Shown piece by piece: positions 9,363 through 17,782 of a stretch of 64,000 nt of DNA. This DNA comes from Gemmiger formicilis (GTDB taxonomy: Bacteria > Bacillota > Clostridia > Oscillospirales > Ruminococcaceae), in assembly GCF_018784445.1 (NCBI RefSeq), contig NZ_WQOH01000100.1, positions 62,001 to 126,000 on the forward strand, read 5' to 3'. A model generated the notes under the pieces. It made no database searches. It was given only the letters and a program-made list of their open reading frames with translations, and was not told the origin of the DNA. Each line of letters starts with the position of its first letter. Position 1 is the first letter of the stretch. The translations under genes and the position numbers were made by a program.

Positions 9363-10451
9363 TCAATCGCAAGAAGTTGTATTGGTCAAAAATTCTTCCA
9401 CAAGCAGATCCACGCATGCGCCATAGCTGCGCATACCCAGGTCCTGGCCGTACCCCTGCAAAAAGGTCGTGTAGACTTTTTCGCCCGTCTGCTTGACCGG
9501 GCCTTCCCACTGCTTCCAGTAGGCGTTGTTGGCGGCCAGGTCGGCGCGTGCCTCTGCGCAAAGGGTCTGGTAGCTGGCCGCTGCCAGCGCGGGGTCAGCC
9601 TCGTACAGCGCGTTGGACAGGTGCAGGTAGCCGAACAGCCAGCCGGAGTAGGCGTAGTCGGCGTTGGCGCTGGCCGTGGCCGCCATGACGCCGACGAAGT
9701 TTGCCTCCTGCTCGGCCGCTACGCCGCGCTGGTGGGCCAGCTCGTGGGCAATCGTCACCGGCAGGAACACCGCCGGGCTGTCCACGTTGAGGGTGCTCTC
9801 CCCCACCAGCGGGCAGAGATATCCGGTGAAGCCCCAGGCGCTCATGAGTTTGGAGTAGATGGCGGGCTTGGGGCGGCGCTCCGGCCCGGCCAAAAACGGC
9901 CAGCGCTCGGTCAGCGGGTCGTACAGATGGGCGCACCCGGCAAAAATTTCGGTTTTGTCGGTGGCAAACACGCCGCTTTCATCCCGCTGCACCAGCGGGG
10001 CCGCCGCGTTGACCTTGTCGGCAAAGTAGTCGGTCACAGCGGCCAGTTCCCCGGTGCTGACGGGCGGGGCGGCCATGCCCGCGCGGGCGGCAAAATTCGT
10101 GCCATAATACTGCGTGCCCCACAGTGCGCAGACCCCCGCGTACCCCCAGACCAGCAGCACGGCCATATGCAGCGCCCAGGCCGCCAGCCTGCGGCGGCGC
10201 ACGGCGCGGGCCAGCAGCACCAGCGCCCCGACGATGAGCACCGTTGCGCCCAGCTCGCACGTGCTGAACGGGAGCGGGTCTACTATAAAGGAAAAGCCGC
10301 GCTTGACGGGCATCGAAACATACGCGAGCCACCAGTCCATAGCGGCGGTGCTGCGGTGGGCGATATAGAACAGCCCCCACGTCGCGAAGCCCACGGCAAG
10401 GGCCAGCAGGCCCGCGCGGTGGCGGCAGGCCCAGCGGCAGATTTTTTTCAT
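9363..10451 (-). CDS. DUF3810-family membrane protein with HExxH motif
   Basis: About 362 aa with three predicted membrane helices in the first 120 residues (a Lys/Arg-rich start, then hydrophobic stretches near 12-30, 65-80 and 95-112). A soluble outer domain follows with AHELAHQRGVAAEQEANF, a zincin HExxH motif plus a downstream Glu, the DUF3810 pattern. A role as membrane-bound metallopeptidase is inferred from the motif only. Start: the ATG at 10451 has AGGGGG at good distance. The same frame stays open far upstream by chance of GC-rich sequence, but that extension is not coding. Confidence 0.8.
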   Translation of the reverse strand: MKKICRWACRHRAGLLALAVGFATWGLFYIAHRSTAAMDWWLAYVSMPVKRGFSFIVDPLPFSTCELGATVLIVGALVLLARAVRRRRLAAWALHMAVLLVWGYAGVCALWGTQYYGTNFAARAGMAAPPVSTGELAAVTDYFADKVNAAAPLVQRDESGVFATDKTEIFAGCAHLYDPLTERWPFLAGPERRPKPAIYSKLMSAWGFTGYLCPLVGESTLNVDSPAVFLPVTIAHELAHQRGVAAEQEANFVGVMAATASANADYAYSGWLFGYLHLSNALYEADPALAAASYQTLCAEARADLAANNAYWKQWEGPVKQTGEKVYTTFLQGYGQDLGMRSYGACVDLLVEEFLTNTTSCD

Positions 10452-10484
10452 GCAGAACGCCCCCTGGTTTTTGTACCCATTATA

Positions 10485-10907
10485 AAGGAAAGCATTGCCG
10501 GGTGCAAGGCGTCTTTTTGTGTTCAAGAGGACGGCACTGTCTACTATTATGAGGCCGAGACGAAAACCGAGAACGGCATCGTCAAGACCATCACCTTCGT
10601 CAACCCCGACGGTTTCAGTGAGTTTACCGTTATGGCAAACAAGACCGTTACTGTCACCATCGATGGCAAGGAATACGCGCTCAGCGCCGCAGATATCGGC
10701 AAGGGCTTTGAGATTGCCAAGAAGGATTACTGCGATTGGAAGGGCGTTTCCTTCAAGGGCATTGAGGGCGTTTACACGACCCTGACCAAGGAACTGTACG
10801 ACAAGGCGGCGAACGGCCAAAAGCTGGAAGGCACCTACACCCCGACCGCTTCTTCCGCCAAGACTGCCGCCCCATGCACACCCACGCATGGGGCGGCTGC
10901 GTTTTAA
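10485..10907 (+). pseudogene. Remnant of a secreted or lipoprotein-type gene
   Basis: The frame encodes residues such as EDGTVYYYEAETKTENG and VNPDGFSEFTVMANKTVTVTIDGKEYALSA, with codon use like real genes. There is no start codon or ribosome binding site, and the 5' end runs into the DUF3810 promoter area. The 3' end reads through a terminator-like stem at 10866-10897, so the original stop is lost. I do not recognise the parent family. It looks like a decayed, 5'-truncated gene. Confidence 0.55.
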
Positions 10908-10934
10908 AGCCTCCCTTTGGCAAGGGAGGCTTTT
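10866..10934 (+). terminator. Terminator hairpin plus solo repeat stem
   Basis: GCCGCCCCATGC (10866-10877) pairs with GCATGGGGCGGC (10886-10897) and is followed by TGCGTTTT. Directly after it comes a second stem, AAAGCCTCCCTT/AAGGGAGGCTTTT (10906-10934), like the arms of the long inverted-repeat family. Confidence 0.6.
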
Positions 10935-10950
10935 CCAGCCCATTTTCTTC

Positions 10951-10979
10951 TTGCTCTCTCCCCGTAAAAGCGGTATAAT
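10951..10979 (+). promoter_or_regulatory. Promoter of the nonulosonic acid operon
   Basis: TTGCTC (10951-10956), 17 bp, then a perfect TATAAT (10974-10979), 73 bp upstream of the first aminotransferase ATG. This is the only clear promoter seen upstream of the co-directional block 11052-19771. Confidence 0.7.
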
Positions 10980-11051
10980 AAAATAGAATATTTGTAGAAT
11001 TCTGTCCGCCGGGCAATTCCGGTGCGACTGCTGTATTATGGAGGCATTGTT

Positions 11052-12215
11052 ATGTCTGGATTTATTCCTCTTTCTGTTCCGAATTTCGGCGTGCGCGAGG
11101 CCGAGCTGGCCGGACAGGCCATCACGTCGGGGTGGGTCTCCACCAGCGGCGGCAAAGTCACGGAGTTTGAGGAAGCGCTGGCCGCTTACGTGGGCATGCC
11201 CCGCGCCGTGGCCTGCAACGCCGGTACCAGCGCGCTGCATCTGGCCGCTATGGCCGTCGGCATCACCCGCGGGGATGAGGTAATCGTCCCGACGCTGACC
11301 TTCATCGCCGCCGTCAACCCGCTGACCCGCTATGTCGGCGCGGAGCCGGTCTTCATCGGCTGCGACGACAGCCTGTGCATTGACCCCGACGCGGTGGAGG
11401 ATTTCTGTGCGAACCACTGCGAGCTGCGCGGCGATAAGCTGTACAACAAAAAGACCGGTGCCCACGTCAAGGCGCTGGAAGTCGTCCATGTTTTCGGCAA
11501 CATGGCCGATATGCCCCGCCTGGCGGCCATTGCCAAGCGTTATCACCTGATTCTGATCGAGGATGCCACCGAGGCCCTGGGTACCCGCTGCACCACCGGG
11601 CCGTTTGTCGGCAAGTTTGCGGGCACCATCGGCGATATCGGCTGTTACAGCTTCAACGGCAACAAGATCATCACCACCGGTGCGGGCGGTGCGGTCGTCT
11701 CCAACCACCCGGACTGGGCCGAGCACGCCAAGCATCTGTCCACCCAGGCCAAGGCCGACGTACTGCAATTTTTGCACGATGAGGTGGGCTACAACTACCG
11801 CATGACCAACGTGCAGGCCTGCCTGGGCCTGGCCCAGCTGGAGCGTTTGGAAGATTTTATCGCCCACAAAAAGGCGCTGTATGACCGCTATGCAGCCGCA
11901 CTGGACGGCGTGAAGGGGCTGCGCATTCTGCCTTTCCGTGAGGAGGAATGCCGCTCCAACCATTGGTTCTTCAGCCTGTATCTGGAAGATTCCGGCCTGG
12001 ACCGCGACACCGTCATTGAGAAATTGCAGGCCCAGCAGATTCAGACCCGCCCGGTGTGGGCGCTGATCCACGAGCAGGCCGACTACCCCCGCAACGAGGC
12101 TTACGGTCTGGACAAGGCCCTGGCCTACCGCAAGTATATTGTCAATCTGCCCTGCTCCACCAACTTGAGCTTTGAGGACTGCGACCGCGTGATCGAAGCG
12201 GTGCTGGGGCTGTAA
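11052..12215 (+). CDS. LegC-like sugar aminotransferase (DegT/DnrJ/EryC1 family)
   Basis: A PLP enzyme predicted to aminate the 4-keto group of a nucleotide-linked 4-keto-6-deoxy amino sugar, an early step of legionaminic acid synthesis. Of 388 aa, the N-terminus IPLSVPNFG...AGQAITSGWVS is typical of the LegC subgroup, and the PLP lysine lies in CYSFNGNKIITTGAGG (about residue 204). The ATG at 11052 follows TATGGAGG. It is the first gene of the nonulosonic acid set. No LegB-type dehydratase to make its substrate lies in the window, so it must be encoded elsewhere or the substrate differs. Confidence 0.85.
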   Translation: MSGFIPLSVPNFGVREAELAGQAITSGWVSTSGGKVTEFEEALAAYVGMPRAVACNAGTSALHLAAMAVGITRGDEVIVPTLTFIAAVNPLTRYVGAEPVFIGCDDSLCIDPDAVEDFCANHCELRGDKLYNKKTGAHVKALEVVHVFGNMADMPRLAAIAKRYHLILIEDATEALGTRCTTGPFVGKFAGTIGDIGCYSFNGNKIITTGAGGAVVSNHPDWAEHAKHLSTQAKADVLQFLHDEVGYNYRMTNVQACLGLAQLERLEDFIAHKKALYDRYAAALDGVKGLRILPFREEECRSNHWFFSLYLEDSGLDRDTVIEKLQAQQIQTRPVWALIHEQADYPRNEAYGLDKALAYRKYIVNLPCSTNLSFEDCDRVIEAVLGL

Positions 12216-12223
12216 GACGTTTT

Positions 12224-12394
12224 GTAGGGGCGCATCCTCAACGCCCCGCCAAGGCTTCTCCCTTTGGGAGAAGCTGTCACCGAAGGTAACTGATGAGGGG
12301 CAGCCTTGCCGCTATTTCCCATCCACGGTCTGCTGCGGCACATCCGCCCCTCATCCGGCCCTTTGGGCCACCTTCCCCCGAGGGGGAAGGCTTT
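12224..12394. repeat. GTAGGGG palindrome plus long inverted repeat (copy 1) inside the operon
   Basis: A GTAGGGG-type palindrome (12224-12250) is followed by copy 1 of the long inverted-repeat family (12251-12394). Outer arms are GGCTTCTCCCTTTGGGAG and CTTCCCCCGAGGGGGAAGG. Inner arms are GATGAGGGGC and GCCCCTCATC. It sits between two co-directional operon genes. Confidence 0.75.
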
Positions 12395-12421
12395 AAATAA
12401 ACGTAAAAGGGGGATCCACCC

Positions 12422-13471
12422 TTGATACAAGTAGAAGAACTCTTTATTGAGCCGACCGCCACGGTGCTGGAAACGCTGCGCAAGCTGGACGTGACCGGCC
12501 AGCGCATTTTGTTCATTGCGCCGGAGGGCAAGCTGAAAGCCGTCATCACCGACGGCGATATCCGCAAGTTTTTTCTGCGCGGCGGCACGCCCGACCAGAC
12601 CGTTGACCACGCTGCCAACTACCACCCGCTGAGCGTGCCGATAGCTGAGCGCGGCCGGGCGCGGGAGATTCTGCAAAAAAACTGCATCGACGCACTGCCG
12701 GTTTTAAATAAGCGCGGCGTCATCACCGATATCATCTTTGCCCACGGGCTGAATGTGGACAACCGCAAGCAGGTCGATATCCCGGTCGTGATGATGGCGG
12801 GCGGCCTGGGCACGCGGCTGTACCCCTACACCAAAATCCTGCCCAAGCCGCTGATTCCGGTGGGCGAGCAGCCCATTGCGGAGCTTATCATGGATCGGTT
12901 CCGGGACTTCGGCTGCCACGAGTTCACAATGATCGTGAACTACAAAAAGGGCATGATCAAGTCCTATTTCGGCGAGCTGGAAAAGGATTACCGCGTGGAT
13001 TTTGCCGATGAGAATGTGTTCATGGGTACCGGCGGCGGGCTGTGCCTGCTGAAAGGAAAAATCGACACGCCGTTCTTTTTCACCAACTGTGACACGCTGC
13101 TGGATGTGGACTTCGGCGATATTTACGAGTACCATAAGTCTCACAGAAATCTTGTCACGATGATCTGCGCGTTCAAGCATTACACCGTGCCCTACGGCGT
13201 GGTGGAGCTGGGCGAGGACGGCAGCATTGCCGCCATGCGCGAGAAGCCCGAGTTGGACTTTTTGACGAACACCGGCGTTTACGTGGTGGAGCCGCGCGTG
13301 GTGGAGGAAATGCACGACGGTGAGTTCATCGGCTTCCCCGACGTGATCGAGCGCTACCGCCGGGCCGGGGAGAAGGTCGGCGTCTATCCCATCAGCGAGA
13401 GCAGCTGGATGGACATGGGCCAGCTGGAGGAACTGGAGAAAATGAGACGAAAGTTGGAAAATCAGCAGTAA
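12422..13471 (+). CDS. CBS-domain nucleotidyltransferase (PtmE-like)
   Basis: Of 349 aa, residues 1-115 are a CBS-domain pair and 120-349 a sugar-1-phosphate nucleotidyltransferase with GGLGTRLYPYTKILPKPLIPVG. In Campylobacter this architecture is PtmE, a glucosamine-1-phosphate guanylyltransferase that makes the GDP-linked precursor of legionaminic acid; the same role is inferred here. The start is the TTG at 12422: AAAGGGGGAT lies at the right distance and no ATG precedes the conserved N-terminus. The stop abuts the next repeat copy. The CBS pair may bind a nucleotide regulator. Confidence 0.82.
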   Translation: MIQVEELFIEPTATVLETLRKLDVTGQRILFIAPEGKLKAVITDGDIRKFFLRGGTPDQTVDHAANYHPLSVPIAERGRAREILQKNCIDALPVLNKRGVITDIIFAHGLNVDNRKQVDIPVVMMAGGLGTRLYPYTKILPKPLIPVGEQPIAELIMDRFRDFGCHEFTMIVNYKKGMIKSYFGELEKDYRVDFADENVFMGTGGGLCLLKGKIDTPFFFTNCDTLLDVDFGDIYEYHKSHRNLVTMICAFKHYTVPYGVVELGEDGSIAAMREKPELDFLTNTGVYVVEPRVVEEMHDGEFIGFPDVIERYRRAGEKVGVYPISESSWMDMGQLEELEKMRRKLENQQ

Positions 13472-13473
13472 AT

Positions 13474-13588
13474 AAAAGCCTTCCCCTTTGGGGGAAGGTG
13501 GCGCGCAGCGCCGGATGAGGGGCAGCCTGCCGGAAGGCCCCCTCATCAGTCTGCTTTGCGGACAGCTTCTCCCCAAGGGGAGAAGCCA
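13474..13588. repeat. Long inverted repeat, copy 2, inside the operon
   Basis: The arms AAAAGCCTTCCCCTTTGGGG and CCCCAAGGGGAGAAGCC flank GGATGAGGGGC and GCCCCCTCATCAGTC. The copy starts three bases after the PtmE-like stop codon and ends 19 bp before the next gene. Confidence 0.75.
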
Positions 13589-13607
13589 CTGCGGAAGGAG
13601 TTTTAAA

Positions 13608-14603
13608 ATGCCTGTAACCATCATTGCCGAGGCCGGGGTCAACCACAACGGCAGCCTGGAAATGGCCAAGGAAATGGCCCGCGCTGCCAAGGAGTGCGGC
13701 GCGGATATCGTCAAGTACCAGACCGCCGTGCCCGAGCTGGTCGTGAGCAAATTTGCAGAGAAGGCCGAGTATCAGAAGCAGACCACCGACGCCGCCGAGA
13801 GCCAGCTGGAAATGATCCGCAAGCTGCATTTCTCGTTTGAGGAGCACAAGGAGCTGAAAGAATACTGTGATTCCATCGGCATCCAGTATCTGTCCGCACC
13901 GTTCGATATTCCCAGCGTGCGGTTTTTGGGCACGCTGGGCCTGCCGCTCATCAAGATGCCGTCGGGCGAGATCACGAACCTGCCGTACCTGGAAGAAATG
14001 GCGAAATTACACACACCTGTGCTGCTTTCCACCGGCATGAGCACGCTGGATGAAATCACCGATGCACTGGGCGTGTTGGACGACGGCGGCTGCCCCGAGG
14101 TAACGGTGCTGCACTGCAACACCCAGTACCCCACCCCCTACGAGGATGCCAACCTGACCGCCATGCTAGAACTGTACGAGCAGTTTGGTCTGCCGGTGGG
14201 CCTGTCCGACCATACGCCGGGCTGGGAGTGCGACGTGGCCGCCGCCGTGCTGGGTGCGCAGGTCATTGAAAAACACTTCACGCTGGACAAATCCCTGCCC
14301 GGCCCCGACCAGAAGGCCAGCCTGGACCCGGCAGAGTTCAAGGCCATGGTGAACGCCGTGCGCCATGTGGAGGCCGCCCTGGGTGACGGCCACAAGCACC
14401 TGACCGCCAGCGAGGCCCCCAACAAGGCCATTGCCCGCAAGAGCATCGTCGCCGCGCGGGAAATCAAGGCGGGCGAGGTCTTCACCGAGGACAACCTGAC
14501 CACCAAGCGCCCGGGAGATGGCATTTCCCCCATGCGCTGGCATGAAGTGCTGGGCCAGACCGCCAAGCGCGATTTTGCGGAGGATGAAAAAATTGAGGTG
14601 TGA
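13608..14603 (+). CDS. N-acetylneuraminate/legionaminate synthase (NeuB/LegI family)
   Basis: Condenses phosphoenolpyruvate with a 6-carbon amino sugar to form a 9-carbon nonulosonic acid. The 331-aa protein has the NeuB TIM barrel, with IAEAGVNHNGSLEMAKEM and IVKYQT near the start and HCNTQYPTP near 170. A C-terminal SAF (antifreeze-like) domain covers about 275-331. The ATG at 13608 follows GCGGAAGGAG; upstream sequence is repeat. Neighbours indicate legionaminic acid or a close relative instead of Neu5Ac. Its stop is directly followed by the next ATG. Confidence 0.9.
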   Translation: MPVTIIAEAGVNHNGSLEMAKEMARAAKECGADIVKYQTAVPELVVSKFAEKAEYQKQTTDAAESQLEMIRKLHFSFEEHKELKEYCDSIGIQYLSAPFDIPSVRFLGTLGLPLIKMPSGEITNLPYLEEMAKLHTPVLLSTGMSTLDEITDALGVLDDGGCPEVTVLHCNTQYPTPYEDANLTAMLELYEQFGLPVGLSDHTPGWECDVAAAVLGAQVIEKHFTLDKSLPGPDQKASLDPAEFKAMVNAVRHVEAALGDGHKHLTASEAPNKAIARKSIVAAREIKAGEVFTEDNLTTKRPGDGISPMRWHEVLGQTAKRDFAEDEKIEV

Positions 14604-14604
14604 T

Positions 14605-15792
14605 ATGCGCACCATCTGCATCGTTACCGCCACGCGGGCGGAATATGGGCTGCTGCGGCCTGTCGTGCAGAAGGTCGCGGCGTCCGACGAACTCGACTTG
14701 CAGCTTGTCGTGACGGGCGCGCACCTCTGCCCGCGGCTGGGCGAAACCGTACACGAAATCGAAAACGACGGTTTTCCCATCGCCGCACGCCTGCCAATTT
14801 TTACCGACGACGCCGACGAGCCGGTTGCCTGCACGATTGCACGCACCATCAACGTTTTTGACAGCTATTTTGCCGTCCACCGCCCCGACGCGGTGCTGCT
14901 GCTGGGCGACCGCTTTGAAATTTTCGCTGTGGCCACGACAGCCGCCGCGCGGCATATTCCCATTGCCCACATTTCGGGCGGCGACGTGACCTTGGGCGCA
15001 GCCGACGAATACTACCGCCACTGCATTTCCAAAATGGCGGCGGTGCATTTTCCGTCCTGCGCCGACAGCGCCGCGCGGCTCGTGCGCATGGGCGAAGCGC
15101 CCGACACCGTGTTCTGCGTCGGCGGGCTGGGGGATGAAAACATCCGCACCTTGCCCAAAATGAGCCGCGAAGAATTGTGCAAATCCACCGGGTTTGATTT
15201 GATGCAGCCCTTCGCGCTTGTGACCTACCACCCCGAGACTGCCCCCGACGCCGGGTCGCCCGCCGTGCAGGTGCAAGCGCTGTGCAGCGCCATGGACAAG
15301 GTGGACAGCGTGTTCTGGCTAATCACCGGGTCGAACGCCGACGCAGGCGGGCAGGTCTGCACCGAAATGATGCAGGCGTTCGCCGCCTCGCACCCGGGCC
15401 GCGCGGGCTTTGTGCAAAGCCTGGGCCTGCGGCGGTATCTTTCCGCCATGGACTGCGCCGCCCTGGTGGCGGGCAACTCGTCATCGGGCGTCGTCGAGAC
15501 ACCGACCTTTAAGGTGCCCACCGTCAACATCGGCAAGCGGCAGGCCGGGCGCATGGTCTGCGCGAACGTCCTCTGCTGCGCCCCCGACGCGGCGGCCATC
15601 GAGGCCACGATGCGCAAAGCCCTCTCCCCCGCCTTCGCCCCGGTGGCGGCAAGCGCCGTCAGCCCTTACGGCGGCGGCGACACCAGCGGAAAAATCTGCG
15701 CTGTATTGCAGCATTTTGACTTTACAAAATCCAAGGTTTTTTATGACGGCCCTGTGCCGGAATTTGACCCCCAAAGGAGCGTTTTGGTATGA
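14605..15792 (+). CDS. UDP-sugar 2-epimerase, hydrolysing (NeuC/LegG family)
   Basis: Removes the nucleotide and inverts C2 of an N-acetylated amino sugar to supply the substrate of the synthase. The 395-aa protein has CIVTATRAEYGLLRPVV, ISGGDVTLGAADEYYRH and the C-terminal GNSSSGVVETPTFKVPTVNIG. It follows the synthase by one base and overlaps the next gene by 4 bp, so translation is coupled. Codon use is a little richer in unusual GC-ending choices than in neighbours, but this is a weak sign. Confidence 0.88.
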   Translation: MRTICIVTATRAEYGLLRPVVQKVAASDELDLQLVVTGAHLCPRLGETVHEIENDGFPIAARLPIFTDDADEPVACTIARTINVFDSYFAVHRPDAVLLLGDRFEIFAVATTAAARHIPIAHISGGDVTLGAADEYYRHCISKMAAVHFPSCADSAARLVRMGEAPDTVFCVGGLGDENIRTLPKMSREELCKSTGFDLMQPFALVTYHPETAPDAGSPAVQVQALCSAMDKVDSVFWLITGSNADAGGQVCTEMMQAFAASHPGRAGFVQSLGLRRYLSAMDCAALVAGNSSSGVVETPTFKVPTVNIGKRQAGRMVCANVLCCAPDAAAIEATMRKALSPAFAPVAASAVSPYGGGDTSGKICAVLQHFDFTKSKVFYDGPVPEFDPQRSVLV

Positions 15793-16766
15793 AACTTCTC
15801 ATCGTCGGTTTAGGCAGCATGGGCAAACGCCGCGCCCGGCTGACCAAGGGCATCGACGACGCCATCCAGATCGTCGGCGTGGACACCGCCGAGGGCCGCC
15901 GCGACGAGGCCAAGAACCTGGGCCTGGCGGACGCCGCCTATGCGACGATCGCCGAGGCCGTTGCCTCCGAGCACCCCGACGCCGCGCTGGTCTGCACCGC
16001 ACCGCTGTCCCACGCCGCCGTCATCGGCGAGCTGCTGGACAATGATCTGCCGGTCTTTACCGAACTGAACCTGGTCAGCGACGGCTACGCCGAGAACATG
16101 GCAAAGGCCGCCGCCAAAAACCTGCCGCTGTTTCTCTCCTCGACGATGCTGTACCGCCGCGAGACGCAGTATATTAAACGTCAGGTCACTGAATTTGGCA
16201 AGCCTGTCCACTATATCTACCACATCGGGCAGTACCTGCCCGACTGGCACCCGTGGGAGAACTATAAGAATTTCTTCGTTGGCAACGCCCGCACCGGCGG
16301 CGTGCGGGAGATTTTCGGCATCGACCTGCCCTGGCTGCTGGATGCCTTCGGCGATGTGGAATCCGTCACCGTGCAGAAGGACACCTTGAGTGACTTAAGG
16401 CTCCCCTACCCCGACAGCGTGACGCTGCTGCTGCGCCATAAGGGCGGCGTGCAGGGCGTGCTGGCCGCCGACGTGGTCAGCCGCAAGGCCGTCCGCAGCT
16501 TTGAGTGCTTCGGTGACGGCATCCACCTTTTCTGGGAGGGCAACCCCAAGGCACTGTATGAGTTCCGCGATGGCGACAAGCAGCCGGTGGACACCTACGC
16601 CAGCTTTGAGCATGACAGCCGATACAGTGACAACATCGTCGAGAACGCCTATGTGGACGAACTGACGAACTTTTTCGGCGTTCTGAAGGGCGAGGAAAGC
16701 CCTAAGTGGAGCTTTGAGAAGGATTTGAAGGCCATTGCATTGATGGACCAGATTGAAAATTCGTAA
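15789..16766 (+). CDS. Gfo/Idh/MocA-family oxidoreductase (first of two)
   Basis: A 325-aa NAD(P)-binding protein starting LLIVGLGSMGKRRARL, with the Gfo/Idh C-terminal alpha/beta domain. It overlaps the NeuC-like gene by ATGA. Such oxidoreductases (PtmF-like) occur in legionaminic acid clusters, but their reaction is not settled; oxidation, reduction or epimerisation of a sugar or nonulosonate hydroxyl is likely. Substrate assignment is inference. Confidence 0.78.
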   Translation: MKLLIVGLGSMGKRRARLTKGIDDAIQIVGVDTAEGRRDEAKNLGLADAAYATIAEAVASEHPDAALVCTAPLSHAAVIGELLDNDLPVFTELNLVSDGYAENMAKAAAKNLPLFLSSTMLYRRETQYIKRQVTEFGKPVHYIYHIGQYLPDWHPWENYKNFFVGNARTGGVREIFGIDLPWLLDAFGDVESVTVQKDTLSDLRLPYPDSVTLLLRHKGGVQGVLAADVVSRKAVRSFECFGDGIHLFWEGNPKALYEFRDGDKQPVDTYASFEHDSRYSDNIVENAYVDELTNFFGVLKGEESPKWSFEKDLKAIALMDQIENS

Positions 16767-16771
16767 CCCGG

Positions 16772-16797
16772 TAGGGCCGGGCATACCCGACCCCTAC
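16772..16797. repeat. GTAGGGG-type palindrome
   Basis: GTAGGGCCGGGCATACCC followed by GACCCCTACA, with an imperfect core CCGGGCATACCCGA. It fills the gap between the two oxidoreductase genes, upstream of the second gene's ribosome binding site. Confidence 0.6.
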
Positions 16798-16830
16798 ATT
16801 GCATCTAAATCAAGACAAAGGGGAACGCCT

Positions 16831-17781
16831 ATGCGTACCATCACCGCGCTGTTTGTGGGGCTGGGCTCCATCGGCACGCGCCATTTGAAAAATCTTGCTA
16901 ACCTATGCGCTGACCGCGGTTGGGCCTTGCAGGCCGACGCACTGCGCAGCGACCTTTCCCGCCCGCTGCGGGATGGTGTGGCCGAGCTGCTGCACGCCCA
17001 GTACACCGACATGGCCGACGCGCCCGCGCACTACGATCTGGTCTTTATCACGAACCCAACGAGCCTGCACGCCGACGCATTGACCCAGGTCAAGGGCCGC
17101 GGCAAGGCGCTTTTCATCGAAAAGCCGATTTTTTCCGCCGAGCAAACCGGTCTTGCTTTAGCCAACTATCTGCCCGCCGGGCAAAAGGCCTACGTGGCCG
17201 CGCCCATGCGGTGGTGCGGTGTGATGCTGGCGCTGAAAGACCGCCTGCCCGCCCTGCACCCCTACTGCGCCCGGGTCATCTGCTCGAGCTATCTGCCTGA
17301 CTGGCGGCCCGGCGTGGACTACCGTACCGTGTACAGCGCCCACAAGGCACTGGGCGGCGGCGTCACCATCGACCTGATTCACGAGTGGGACTATCTGGTG
17401 GAGCTGTTCGGCGTGCCGGAAAAGCTGTACAATTTCAAAGGGACCTACTCGGATTTGGAAATCGATTCCGACGATCTCTCGGTCTACATCGCCAAGTATC
17501 CTACGCTGCTGGCCGAGGTGCACCTCGACTACTTTGGGCGCGGATATCGCCGTTCTATCGAGCTTTTCTGCCATGACGGCAGCTATCTGGCCGACTTTGG
17601 CGCGGGCACGCTGACCCTGCCCGACGGCACCGTGCAGCATTACGAGGAGGACGTCAACCGCCGCTATGAGCGGGAGATGGAATATTTTGTGGACTACGCG
17701 CTGACGGGCAGCGGCGAGAGCTGCAACCCGCCCGCACTGGCACTGAAGGTGCTGAAATTAACACTGGGGGAGAATGTGTAA
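16831..17781 (+). CDS. Gfo/Idh/MocA-family oxidoreductase (second)
   Basis: A 316-aa protein starting TALFVGLGSIGTRHLKNL with EKPIFS near residue 94, the usual Gfo/Idh lysine motif. The ATG at 16831 follows AAAGGGGAACG. It is clearly diverged from the preceding oxidoreductase, so the two probably act on different steps or form a heteromer. Two such enzymes in one nonulosonate operon suggest a modified product. Its stop overlaps the upstream region of the CMP-transferase gene. Confidence 0.78.
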   Translation: MRTITALFVGLGSIGTRHLKNLANLCADRGWALQADALRSDLSRPLRDGVAELLHAQYTDMADAPAHYDLVFITNPTSLHADALTQVKGRGKALFIEKPIFSAEQTGLALANYLPAGQKAYVAAPMRWCGVMLALKDRLPALHPYCARVICSSYLPDWRPGVDYRTVYSAHKALGGGVTIDLIHEWDYLVELFGVPEKLYNFKGTYSDLEIDSDDLSVYIAKYPTLLAEVHLDYFGRGYRRSIELFCHDGSYLADFGAGTLTLPDGTVQHYEEDVNRRYEREMEYFVDYALTGSGESCNPPALALKVLKLTLGENV

Positions 17782-17782
17782 C

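Noticed and set aside
16753-16830. Earlier start for the second oxidoreductase
   Set aside because: It would begin in the preceding gene and read through a palindromic repeat; the ATG at 16831 has a good ribosome binding site and directly precedes the Rossmann fold.
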